Position numbers and translations under genes: made by a program. From SVTX01 sp045632305 (GTDB lineage: Bacteria > Bacillota > Clostridia > Oscillospirales > CAG-272): a stretch of DNA of 8,197 bases. The stretch's first letter is position 1; each line of letters opens with the position of its first letter. Location: contig JAZQWL010000023.1 of NCBI GenBank assembly GCA_045632305.1, positions 1 through 8,197 on the forward strand. Direction: 5' to 3'. This document shows, piece by piece, positions 1-5,219 of this stretch. Under the pieces are notes generated by a model that did not search any database, had not been told where the DNA came from, and saw only the letters and a list, made by a program, of their open reading frames with translations.

Positions 1-179
1 GTGCCCGCGATCATCAAAAGCACGTTGAGGTCGATCGCACCCCAGATGCTGCCAAGGGGAAGCATCCCCGAAACGATGAAGACAAGGCCCGAGGCAAGGG
101 CAATGAAGGGTCTGTATTTGCTGAATACAAGCATCAGCACGTAGGTGACGGCAAACAGAGATAAGGCAAAGTACATCAT
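1..179 (-). CDS. SLC13/ArsB-type permease, N-terminal fragment (cut by window edge)
   Basis: Only the first 59 codons lie in the window; the gene continues beyond base 1. The start is placed at the ATG at 179-177 because an AAAGG Shine-Dalgarno at 193-189 sits 9 nt upstream. An in-frame ATG at 188-186 abuts that RBS and is too close. The peptide begins MMYFALSLFAVTYVLMLVFS and continues with a short basic/aromatic turn and a second hydrophobic helix, then a GAIDLNVLLMIAGT stretch. This pattern (two helices, then an 'aspartate-leucine-asparagine-valine-leucine' turn) is what I know from the SLC13/citrate/ArsB-like permease superfamily, which moves anions such as dicarboxylates, sulfate or arsenite across the cell membrane. 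The substrate cannot be told from this fragment. It has its own promoter (210-238). Family-level assignment is moderately sure; other multipass transporters remain possible. Confidence 0.6.
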   Translation of the reverse strand, partial: MMYFALSLFAVTYVLMLVFSKYRPFIALASGLVFIVSGMLPLGSIWGAIDLNVLLMIAG

Positions 180-209
180 TGTTGTCATCCTTTCACTTGA
201 ACTGTATAC

Positions 210-238
210 ATTATGCCATAGCCGGCGACATTTTTCAA
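210..238 (-). promoter_or_regulatory. SigA-type promoter of the SLC13-like permease
   Basis: On the minus strand the -35 box is TTGAAA (238-233) and the -10 box is CATAAT (215-210), with a 17-bp spacer. This leaves a leader of roughly 25 nt before the ATG at 179. Each hexamer has one mismatch to consensus and the spacing is ideal. Confidence 0.65.
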
Positions 239-285
239 GCCCCCTCGACAAGCTGTTCGGTTTTCAGACAGTTTTTGTGAGAGGT

Positions 286-320
286 AGAAAGAAAAAGCCC
301 GCCGAATGGCGAGCTTTTTT
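286..320 (-). terminator. Intrinsic terminator downstream of tRNA-Gln
   Basis: Arms at 308-317 and 294-303 form a 10-bp stem around a 4-nt loop (304-307). On the minus strand the only non-Watson-Crick pair is a G-U wobble, whereas on the plus strand it is a C-A mismatch. The U-rich tail (minus-strand TTTTTCTTTC, 295-286) also reads in the minus direction, so it terminates the tRNA transcript before the permease promoter. Confidence 0.8.
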
Positions 321-323
321 CTT

Positions 324-399
324 TGGCTGGGGTGCAGGGATTCGAACCCCGGAAATGTCAGAGTCAGAGTCTGATGCCTTACCGCTTGGCGACACCCCA
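324..399 (-). tRNA. tRNA-Gln (anticodon CTG)
   Basis: The minus strand folds into a complete cloverleaf. The acceptor stem is TGGGGTG/CACCCCA, the D arm is GCC-loop-GGC, and the anticodon stem is TCAGA/TCTGA. The loop CTCTGAC places CTG at positions 34-36. The variable loop is 6 nt, and the T arm is CGGGG/CCCTG around TTCGAAT. The discriminator G at 327 is followed by CCA at 326-324, so the 3' CCA is genome-encoded. Anticodon CTG reads CAG codons (glutamine), and the T-A first pair with the GCC-AAGCGGTAA-GGC D arm is typical of tRNA-Gln. The gene stands alone with its own promoter (417-445) and terminator (286-320). Confidence 0.96.
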
Positions 400-416
400 A
401 TTTTCAACGCTCAATC

Positions 417-445
417 ATTATAGCAGATTATACCCACTTTGTCAA
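417..445 (-). promoter_or_regulatory. Consensus SigA promoter of tRNA-Gln
   Basis: On the minus strand TTGACA (445-440) and TATAAT (422-417) are both exact consensus hexamers with a 17-bp spacer. The predicted start near 410 is about 11 nt before the mature tRNA 5' end at 399, leaving a short 5' leader for RNase P to remove. Confidence 0.9.
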
Positions 446-549
446 GTCTTTTTTCAAAATAATTTGTCTTTTTTTGAAAAAAAGGGAAAATATTTTTTGC
501 GTTCTTTCCTTTTTTAACACGACTTAAAATTCATTTGCTGATATTTAAC

Positions 550-578
550 TTGACAATGCAAAATTTTAGGAGTATAAT
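550..578 (+). promoter_or_regulatory. Consensus SigA promoter of pgsA
   Basis: TTGACA (550-555) and TATAAT (573-578) are exact consensus hexamers separated by 17 bp. The predicted start is near 585, giving a leader of about 45 nt before the ATG at 629. An A/T-rich stretch (450-540) lies upstream, between this promoter and the divergent tRNA-Gln promoter. Confidence 0.9.
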
Positions 579-628
579 ATTTATTGAGCCACATTTTGGC
601 AAAAACTTGATTTGGAAGGAGGCGGACA

Positions 629-1228
629 ATGAAAGACAACAAAAAGGCGGATTATCGCTCTCGACTTACTGCAAAGCAGATTTTCACCATTCCTAACATT
701 CTTTCGTTTATCAGAATCGGCCTTATTCCTTTGATCGTTTGGCTTTACATGGACGGACGCGACGCCGCGGCGTTTATTGTAATCATGATTTCATCGTTTA
801 CCGATATTGCCGACGGCTTTATAGCGCGCCATTTCAATATGATCACGGATTTCGGCAAGATGATCGACCCCGTTGCGGACAAGCTCACGCAGATTGCGAT
901 CATTGTTTGTCTTGTCAGCCGTTTCCCCTTGATGCTCATTCCGTTCTGCATTATGCCCATCAAGGAACTGATTTCGTTCTTCCTGCGCTTGCGTCTTTTC
1001 CAGAGATCCGAGCAGGTTTTCGGCGCGGTATGGCACGGTAAGCTCAACACTGTAATTTTGTACACGGTGGTTTGCGCTCATATCGTTTTCCCGCATTTCA
1101 TGACAGCGACACTTTCTGCCGCATTGATACTGTTCTCATCGGCATTTATGATCTTCTCATTTATTATGTATACGATTTCCTGCCTTCAGTGCTTTGCGAA
1201 AATAAAGCGCGGAGAGGAAAAAGAATAA
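629..1228 (+). CDS. pgsA: CDP-diacylglycerol--glycerol-3-phosphate 3-phosphatidyltransferase
   Basis: Predicted phosphatidylglycerophosphate synthase, 199 aa. It transfers the phosphatidyl group from CDP-diacylglycerol to glycerol-3-phosphate in the cytoplasmic membrane, the committed step to phosphatidylglycerol and cardiolipin. The CDP-alcohol phosphatidyltransferase signature is complete: D59-x2-D62-G63-x2-A66-R67-x8-G76-x3-D80-x3-D84, whose aspartates bind the metal ions and the CDP head group. An N-terminal 'IPNILSFIRI' segment (21-30) leads into the first of about five to six hydrophobic helices (roughly 25-41, 47-60, 86-96, 100-117, 140-155, 160-182). The C-terminus is short and charged. 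Family members are usually 180-200 aa, so the length fits. The start is supported by AAGGAGG at 616-622, 6 nt before the ATG. The gene is monocistronic between its own promoter and terminator. Substrate is inferred from the family; another CDP-alcohol transferase (e.g. a cardiolipin-forming one) is less likely. Confidence 0.88.
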   Translation: MKDNKKADYRSRLTAKQIFTIPNILSFIRIGLIPLIVWLYMDGRDAAAFIVIMISSFTDIADGFIARHFNMITDFGKMIDPVADKLTQIAIIVCLVSRFPLMLIPFCIMPIKELISFFLRLRLFQRSEQVFGAVWHGKLNTVILYTVVCAHIVFPHFMTATLSAALILFSSAFMIFSFIMYTISCLQCFAKIKRGEEKE

Positions 1229-1259
1229 ATCAGGGCTCGCACAGGGCTCTGATTTTTTT
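1227..1259 (+). terminator. Intrinsic terminator after pgsA
   Basis: The arms AAATCAG (1227-1233) and CTGATTT (1249-1255) extend inward by GC and GU pairs (GGCT with GGCT). They are followed by a run of seven T (1253-1259), part of which is shared with the stem. The stem begins at the pgsA stop codon. Confidence 0.75.
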
Positions 1260-1309
1260 CGACATGGGAAGGGAACGTTTTCGAAAATGTGACATATTAT
1301 GATAATGAG

Positions 1310-1340
1310 AACGGCATAAGTGAATTTGATTATTGCCGTT
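1310..1340 (+). repeat. 7-bp inverted repeat upstream of the Cys-rich peptide gene
   Basis: AACGGCA (1310-1316) and TGCCGTT (1334-1340) are perfect inverted arms around a 17-nt A/T-rich centre. The element lies 28 bp before the ATG at 1368. It could be an operator or a leader hairpin, but nothing in the sequence decides between them. Confidence 0.45.
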
Positions 1341-1367
1341 TTGACTACATTAAACGGAGGTTTTTTT

Positions 1368-1460
1368 ATGAACAACAACTGCTTGTGCTCTATTTTCAAC
1401 GACAACTGGATCTGGATTATTATAATTGCGCTTATTCTTCTTTGCTGCGGCTGCAACTAA
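1368..1460 (+). CDS. 30-aa cysteine-rich single-pass membrane peptide
   Basis: Too short for normal gene callers but well supported. GGAGG (1356-1360) lies 7 nt before the ATG across a run of seven T, and a strong terminator follows the stop by 10 nt. Nothing else occupies the unit. The peptide has three parts: a short polar head (MNNNCLCSIFNDN, residues 1-13), a very hydrophobic helix beginning W-I-W-I-I-I-I (14-25), and a CCGCN tail. It has five cysteines (5, 7, 26, 27, 29), so Cys pairs lie on both sides of one membrane span. The composition recalls the small Asn/Gly/Cys-rich hydrophobic proteins that clostridial annotations sometimes label 'chorion class high-cysteine HCB'. That likeness is from memory and gives no function. 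Possible roles include metal binding, a sporulation-coat component, or a type I toxin or membrane peptide. That it is translated is fairly likely; its function is unknown. Confidence 0.72.
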   Translation: MNNNCLCSIFNDNWIWIIIIALILLCCGCN

Positions 1461-1470
1461 AATCCATCCG

Positions 1471-1508
1471 TCCCCTGCGGCTTTATGCCGCAGGGGATTT
1501 TATTTTCA
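1471..1508 (+). terminator. Strong intrinsic terminator after the Cys-rich peptide gene
   Basis: A perfect 11-bp GC-rich stem (1471-1481 with 1487-1497) closes a 5-nt loop TTTAT and is followed by the tail ATTTTATTTT. It isolates the peptide gene from lepA. Confidence 0.92.
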
Positions 1509-1526
1509 AATTTTGTAAAAAAGGTC

Positions 1527-1555
1527 TTGTACAATCCGAAAAAATATTATATAAT
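1527..1555 (+). promoter_or_regulatory. SigA promoter of lepA-hemW
   Basis: TTGTAC (1527-1532) and exact TATAAT (1550-1555) are separated by 17 bp. The predicted start near 1562 gives a leader of about 38 nt before lepA. No other promoter is visible before hemW, so this one probably drives both genes. Confidence 0.8.
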
Positions 1556-1599
1556 ATAAAATGAAGTAAAATGCAAATTTTTCAGATAGGATTTTTTAT

Positions 1600-3420
1600 A
1601 TGGCAGCAAATGAAAGAATGAAGAGAATAAGAAACTTTTCTATTATCGCGCATATCGACCACGGCAAGTCTACCCTGGCGGACAGAATTCTGGAGGCGAC
1701 TCAGGCAGTTTCCAAGCGCGAGATGGAAGAGCAGATTCTCGATAATATGGATCTTGAAAAAGAGAGAGGAATTACTATCAAGGCGAGAGCGGTAAAGCTC
1801 GATTATACCGCGCCTGACGGAGAGCAGTACGTTTTCAATCTCATTGACACCCCCGGTCACGTTGACTTTAACTATGAAGTATCAAGATCTCTTAACGCGT
1901 GCGATGGCGCTCTTCTCGTTGTTGACGCAACTCAGGGAATTGAGGCGCAGACGCTTGCAAACGCGTATCTTGCGGTTGACGCGGGACTTGAGATCGTACC
2001 TGTTATCAACAAGATCGACCTGCCGAGTGCCGACGTTGAGCGCGTCAGAGGAGAAATTGAGGATGAGATCGGTATTCCCGCCGACGGTTGTCCTGCGGTT
2101 TCCGCGAAAACGGGACTTAATATCGAGTCGGTTCTTGAGGCGGTGGTTGAAACTATTCCCGCGCCTACGGGTGACGAGGATGCTCCTCTCAAGTGTCTTA
2201 TTTTCGACTCCTACTACGACAGCTATCTCGGTGTCGTTGTTAATATCAGAGTTATGGATGGCTCGCTTTCTGCGGGTGATACGATCAAGCTCATGAGTAC
2301 GGGCAAGGAATTTGAGGTGGTTGAGGTTGGTACTATGGAGGCGTTCGGACTTCGCAAGTGCGAAACACTCCGCGCGGGTGAGGTTGGTTATTTTACTGCT
2401 TCCATCAAGAACATTGGCGATACGCGAGTTGGCGATACCGTTACTTTGAAGGACAACCCTGCCGTTTCGGCGCTTCCCGGCTTTAAGGCGGCTCAGCCCA
2501 TGGTGTTTGCGGGTATTTATCCTGCTGACGGCGCGAAATATCCCGATCTTCGTGATGCGCTTGAAAAGCTTCAGCTTAACGATGCCGCGCTTACCTTCGA
2601 GCCAGAAACCTCTATTGCGCTCGGCTTCGGATTCCGTTGCGGCTTCCTCGGTCTTCTTCACATGGAAATTATTGAGGAACGTCTTGAGCGTGAGTTCAAT
2701 CTCGATCTTATAACTACGGCGCCCGGCGTTATTTACGAGGTGACGCTTATGGACAATTCCATGATCACGATCGATAACCCCTCGAATTTCCCGTCTCCCG
2801 ATAATATCAAGGAGGCAAGAGAGCCGATGGTTAAGGCAAATATCATTACTCCCACCGAATTTGTGGGCGGGCTTATGGATCTTTGTCAGGATCGTCGAGG
2901 CAACTTCGTTGACATGAAATATCTTGATTCAACAAGAGTCGAGCTTCACTATGAGCTTCCGCTCAATGAAATTATATACGACTTTTTCGATGCGTTAAAG
3001 TCCCGTTCCCGCGGTTATGCGTCTCTTGACTACGAGCTTATGGGTTACGTTCCGTCAAAGCTTGTTAAGCTTGACTTTATGCTAAACGGCGAGCAGGTCG
3101 ACGCGCTTTCCTTTATTGTTCATGAGGAAAAGGCGTACGGCAGAGCGAGAAAGATTGCGGAGCGTCTTAAGGAAAACATTCCGAGACAGCTCTTTGAGGT
3201 TCCGATCCAGGCGGCGATCGGATCGAGAATTATCGCGCGCGAGACTGTAAAGGCCATGAGAAAGGACGTTCTTGCCAAGTGCTACGGCGGTGACATTACC
3301 CGTAAGAAGAAGCTGCTTGAAAAGCAGAAGGAAGGTAAGAAGAAGATGCGTCAGCTTGGTAGCGTTCAGGTTTCTCCCGAGGCATTTATGGCGGTACTCA
3401 AGCTCGGCGATGACGATTAA
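1600..3420 (+). CDS. lepA: Elongation factor 4 (LepA), ribosome-associated GTPase
   Basis: A full-length 606-aa LepA/EF4. This translational GTPase binds the ribosome and acts in initiation, back-translocation or ribosome biogenesis. All G motifs are present: G1 AHIDHGKST (17-25), G2 RGITI (56-60), G3 DTPGH (83-87), G4 NKID (137-140) and G5 SAKTG (168-172). EF-Tu-like and EF-G-like domains follow. The LepA-specific C-terminal domain ends with the conserved lysine-rich block CYGGDITRKKK (about 561-571), continuing to VSPEAFMAVLKL near the end, which separates LepA from EF-G and TypA. The start has only a partial Shine-Dalgarno (ATAGGA, 1586-1591, 8 nt upstream), but it gives the N-terminus expected from the family (short polar lead, then RNFSIIAHIDHG). 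hemW starts 5 nt after the stop, consistent with an operon. Confidence 0.98.
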   Translation: MAANERMKRIRNFSIIAHIDHGKSTLADRILEATQAVSKREMEEQILDNMDLEKERGITIKARAVKLDYTAPDGEQYVFNLIDTPGHVDFNYEVSRSLNACDGALLVVDATQGIEAQTLANAYLAVDAGLEIVPVINKIDLPSADVERVRGEIEDEIGIPADGCPAVSAKTGLNIESVLEAVVETIPAPTGDEDAPLKCLIFDSYYDSYLGVVVNIRVMDGSLSAGDTIKLMSTGKEFEVVEVGTMEAFGLRKCETLRAGEVGYFTASIKNIGDTRVGDTVTLKDNPAVSALPGFKAAQPMVFAGIYPADGAKYPDLRDALEKLQLNDAALTFEPETSIALGFGFRCGFLGLLHMEIIEERLEREFNLDLITTAPGVIYEVTLMDNSMITIDNPSNFPSPDNIKEAREPMVKANIITPTEFVGGLMDLCQDRRGNFVDMKYLDSTRVELHYELPLNEIIYDFFDALKSRSRGYASLDYELMGYVPSKLVKLDFMLNGEQVDALSFIVHEEKAYGRARKIAERLKENIPRQLFEVPIQAAIGSRIIARETVKAMRKDVLAKCYGGDITRKKKLLEKQKEGKKKMRQLGSVQVSPEAFMAVLKLGDDD

Positions 3421-3424
3421 AGCT

Positions 3425-4552
3425 ATGTCGCAAAAGAAAAAAATAGGAATATATATCCACATTCCGTTTTGCCGTTCCAAGTGCCTCTACTGTGATTTTT
3501 GCTCCGCGCCCTCAAGAGAGGGGGAGAAAATTTCCCTGTACGTCGAGCGGTTGATCGAGGATATAAGAAACTATAGGAGAGATACGGATTATCTGCCCGC
3601 GGACACGGTCTATTTCGGAGGAGGCACGCCCACTCTTATGACGGGTGAGCAGTTTTCTGGGATTTTGTGCGCGGTGCGTGAGCGGTTTGGAATTTGCGAT
3701 GGAGCTGAAATTTCAAGCGAATGCAATCCTCGTACGGTTGATGCGGAGAAGCTTTCTTCAATGCGAGCGGCGGGAATAAATCGGCTCAGCATTGGAATGC
3801 AGAGCGGTATCGACTCGGAGCTTAAAGCACTCGGCAGAGCGCATAAATTTTCCGACGTTGAGGAAACGGTCAGAATGGCGCGAGAGTCGGGATTTGACAA
3901 TATTTCGCTTGATATTATGTACGGAATCCCGAATCAGACGGCGGATACTTTGAAGGAAACCCTTGACAAAGCTATTTCGCTTTCCTCCGAGCATCTTTCG
4001 CTTTACGCGCTCAAGATAGAGGACGGAACTCCGTTTTGCAAAATGCAGGATAAGCTCTCTCTTCCTGATGAGGATACCGTTGCGGATATGTACCTTTATA
4101 TTTGTGACCGTCTTCAGAAAAACGAATATAATAAGTATGAGATAAGCAATTTCGCGAAGATCGGCTTTGAATCGAGGCACAATCTCAAATATTGGAATTA
4201 TGACGATTATATCGGATTTGGGCCTTCCGCACATTCATTTGTGGGAAATTGCAGAATTGAAAATTCCTGCGACACGGACGCGTATATTCGCGGTGAAGAC
4301 ATCGTTGAATCTTCAACTGTAATTTCTGAGAGCGAGCGTATGAACGAGTATGTGATGCTGTCAATGCGGCTTGCCCGAGGCGTGGATATTGCGGATTTCG
4401 AGAAGCGATTCAGCGCGGATTTTGACGGATTTGCGGAAAAATTCAAAAAATTTTCACCCGAGTTCGTTACGCTTGATTTGGGCAGATGCGCCTTTACGGA
4501 AAAGGGCTTTCTCGTTAGTAATTATATTCTTTCCGAGTGCCTAGAGTTTTGA
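3425..4552 (+). CDS. hemW: HemW, radical SAM heme chaperone (HemN-like)
   Basis: A 375-aa HemW-type protein. HemW proteins bind heme plus a [4Fe-4S] cluster and S-adenosylmethionine and are thought to deliver heme to respiratory enzymes. They are often mis-annotated as coproporphyrinogen III oxidase. The radical SAM cluster motif is C16-x3-C20-x2-C23 within HIPFCRSKCLYCDF. It is followed by Y-F-GGGTP (65-69, SAM binding), RLSIGMQS (120-127), YGIPNQT (166-172), and RHNLKYWNYDDYIGFGPSAH (251-270), which is typical of HemW. A winged-helix-like C-terminal region follows. A further cysteine, C26, lies three residues after C23. The ATG at 3425 is chosen because it gives the usual short lead before IGIYIHIPFC. 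An alternative in-frame ATG at 3410 overlaps the lepA end. Neither start has a good RBS, so translational coupling to lepA is likely. Confidence 0.92.
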   Translation: MSQKKKIGIYIHIPFCRSKCLYCDFCSAPSREGEKISLYVERLIEDIRNYRRDTDYLPADTVYFGGGTPTLMTGEQFSGILCAVRERFGICDGAEISSECNPRTVDAEKLSSMRAAGINRLSIGMQSGIDSELKALGRAHKFSDVEETVRMARESGFDNISLDIMYGIPNQTADTLKETLDKAISLSSEHLSLYALKIEDGTPFCKMQDKLSLPDEDTVADMYLYICDRLQKNEYNKYEISNFAKIGFESRHNLKYWNYDDYIGFGPSAHSFVGNCRIENSCDTDAYIRGEDIVESSTVISESERMNEYVMLSMRLARGVDIADFEKRFSADFDGFAEKFKKFSPEFVTLDLGRCAFTEKGFLVSNYILSECLEF

Positions 4553-4557
4553 TATTG

Positions 4558-4571
4558 GCATTGACAAATGC
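4558..4571. repeat. Small palindrome over the -35 box of the DUF1292 promoter
   Basis: GCATT (4558-4562) and AATGC (4567-4571) flank GACA, so a 5-bp-arm dyad is centred on the -35 hexamer. It could be an operator half-site pair, but it is short enough to be chance. Confidence 0.3.
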
Positions 4572-4589
4572 TTGTATGTATGATACAAT
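4561..4589 (+). promoter_or_regulatory. SigA promoter of the DUF1292 gene
   Basis: Exact TTGACA (4561-4566) and TACAAT (4584-4589) are separated by 17 bp. The predicted start near 4596 leaves a leader of about 31 nt. The promoter begins 8 nt after the hemW stop, with no terminator between, so hemW transcripts probably read into this gene too. Confidence 0.85.
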
Positions 4590-4626
4590 ATATAAAAAGA
4601 AATACTATTAAAAAGGAGATATAGAA

Positions 4627-4920
4627 ATGAACGATAATACTTTCGAGAGCGAATTTTACACGTTTACAGATGAGAATGGCGGCGAGGTTGAATTTGAGCT
4701 TGTTGCTTCCGCTGAAATTGACGGTGTTGAATATTTCGCTATGGTTCCCACAGATGCAGAAGAATCTGATGAGGGCATAATTGAATACGTTGTACTTAAG
4801 AAGGAAGTTGACACTGACGGCGAAGAAATGTTCGTTACTCTTGATGACGACGATGAATTCGACAAGGTTGCAAACTACTTTGACGAGTTGTTCGATAGTG
4901 AAGAAGACTACGACAACTGA
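4627..4920 (+). CDS. DUF1292 (YrzB-like) small acidic protein
   Basis: A 97-aa, strongly acidic cytoplasmic protein with no signal peptide or membrane segment. The order of features fits DUF1292: a 'F-T-F-T-D-E-N-G-G-E-V-E-F-E' opening block (about 10-23), a central D-G-V-E-Y-F-A-M-V-P strand pair (31-41), then E-Y-V-V-L-K-K-E-V-D (53-62) and an acidic tail rich in D/E (73-97). The family is widespread in Firmicutes, often near ruvX and alaS (the yrzB neighbourhood of Bacillus), and has no established biochemical role. Here it sits between hemW and an RNA-like intergenic region. AAGGAG (4613-4618) lies 8 nt before the ATG, making the start secure. The family call rests on the motif pattern I recognise, not on a search. 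Confidence 0.85.
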   Translation: MNDNTFESEFYTFTDENGGEVEFELVASAEIDGVEYFAMVPTDAEESDEGIIEYVVLKKEVDTDGEEMFVTLDDDDEFDKVANYFDELFDSEEDYDN

Positions 4921-4937
4921 TTTTTACGTTAAAAATC
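4919..4937 (+). other. A/T-rich hairpin at the DUF1292 stop codon
   Basis: Perfect 8-bp arms GATTTTTA (4919-4926) and TAAAAATC (4930-4937) surround a 3-nt loop. There is no GC core and no trailing T run, so it is a poor terminator. It may stabilise the mRNA 3' end or act as a weak terminator. Confidence 0.4.
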
Positions 4938-4948
4938 CTGCTTAGCGC

Positions 4949-4977
4949 GTGATATTTGACTGATTGAGACCTACAAT
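4949..4977 (+). promoter_or_regulatory. Possible promoter for the intergenic RNA candidate
   Basis: GTGATA (4949-4954, four of six consensus positions) and TACAAT (4972-4977, five of six) have a 17-bp spacer, with a predicted start near 4984. An overlapping TTGACT at 4956 has no acceptable -10 at normal spacing. The -35 box is weak, so this call is tentative. Confidence 0.4.
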
Positions 4978-4983
4978 TGATTA

Positions 4984-5176
4984 AAGGAGCTTGAAACCTG
5001 CGTGGTTTGCAGACCTCCCTTCCTATATGCGGTTGACTTGTCCCGATATAGATAAGGACGCTGGGAGCAGTAAAGCGGAGGAGAGAGCACCGCCCTGAAA
5101 TACAGGGTTCCATTTCCGTGAATACACGGCTCGGCGGGGCTAAAAAGAACTGTGGATTATCCACAGTTCTTTTTTT
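4984..5176 (+). ncRNA. Candidate structured intergenic RNA, family unidentified
   Basis: About 190 nt between the DUF1292 gene and the dockerin gene, with no plausible ORF but many local inverted repeats. AAACC/GGTTT (4994-4998/5004-5008) competes with CTGC/GCAG (4998-5001/5009-5012). GTCC pairs with GGAC (5040-5043/5056-5059), CGCT with AGCG (5059-5062/5074-5077), CCCTG with CAGGG (5093-5097/5103-5107), and CCGTG with CACGG (5116-5120/5125-5129). CCGCC at 5090-5094 can pair with GGCGG at 5133-5137, enclosing the last two hairpins as a branched unit. A 15-bp terminator closes the region. G+C is higher than in the flanking spacer. The size and isolation would suit a 6S-like RNA, and the terminator just upstream of a gene would suit a riboswitch leader. 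I cannot match its bases to any family I know. That it is a transcribed structured RNA is inferred. Confidence 0.5.
5142..5176 (+). terminator. Intrinsic terminator of the intergenic RNA region
   Basis: A perfect 15-bp stem (5142-5156 with 5160-5174) around the loop TTA, with GC pairs in the middle and a T run at 5170-5176. It could also act on the minus strand (T run opposite 5142-5146), but no minus-strand gene ends here. It lies 44 nt before the TTG start at 5220. Confidence 0.88.
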
Positions 5177-5219
5177 GCTTTCATTTTAATATAATGTAAA
5201 AAAACTTGAGGAGTCTGCC

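Noticed and set aside
145..423. Plus-strand open frame across the tRNA region (92 codons)
   Set aside because: It runs antisense through the tRNA-Gln gene and its terminator, has no RBS and no recognisable protein features.
1882..2661. Long minus-strand open frame of 259 codons inside lepA
   Set aside because: It is antisense to an intact, conserved lepA. The Arg/Asn-rich composition is the usual shadow of a coding strand, and no RBS precedes it.
3272..3424. hemW starting far upstream inside lepA (3272)
   Set aside because: The open frame extends there only because lepA is open in that frame. The extra residues are Arg/Ser-rich and absent from HemW proteins.
5060..5100. T-box or glycine-riboswitch-like motif (GAGAGAGCACCGCC)
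   Set aside because: It only loosely resembles the T-box ACCGCG block. There is no Stem I architecture, specifier loop or anti-terminator in the right place, and the glycine aptamer core is not matched.
5030..5100. Signal recognition particle RNA
   Set aside because: GGAGCAGTAA recalls part of the SRP symmetric loop, but the GNAR tetraloop and the matching 5' side are missing.
5167..5195. SigA promoter for the dockerin protein gene using TATAAT at 5190
   Set aside because: The -10 is perfect, but the only sequence at -35 spacing is TTCTTT, inside the terminator. It was not listed as a promoter.
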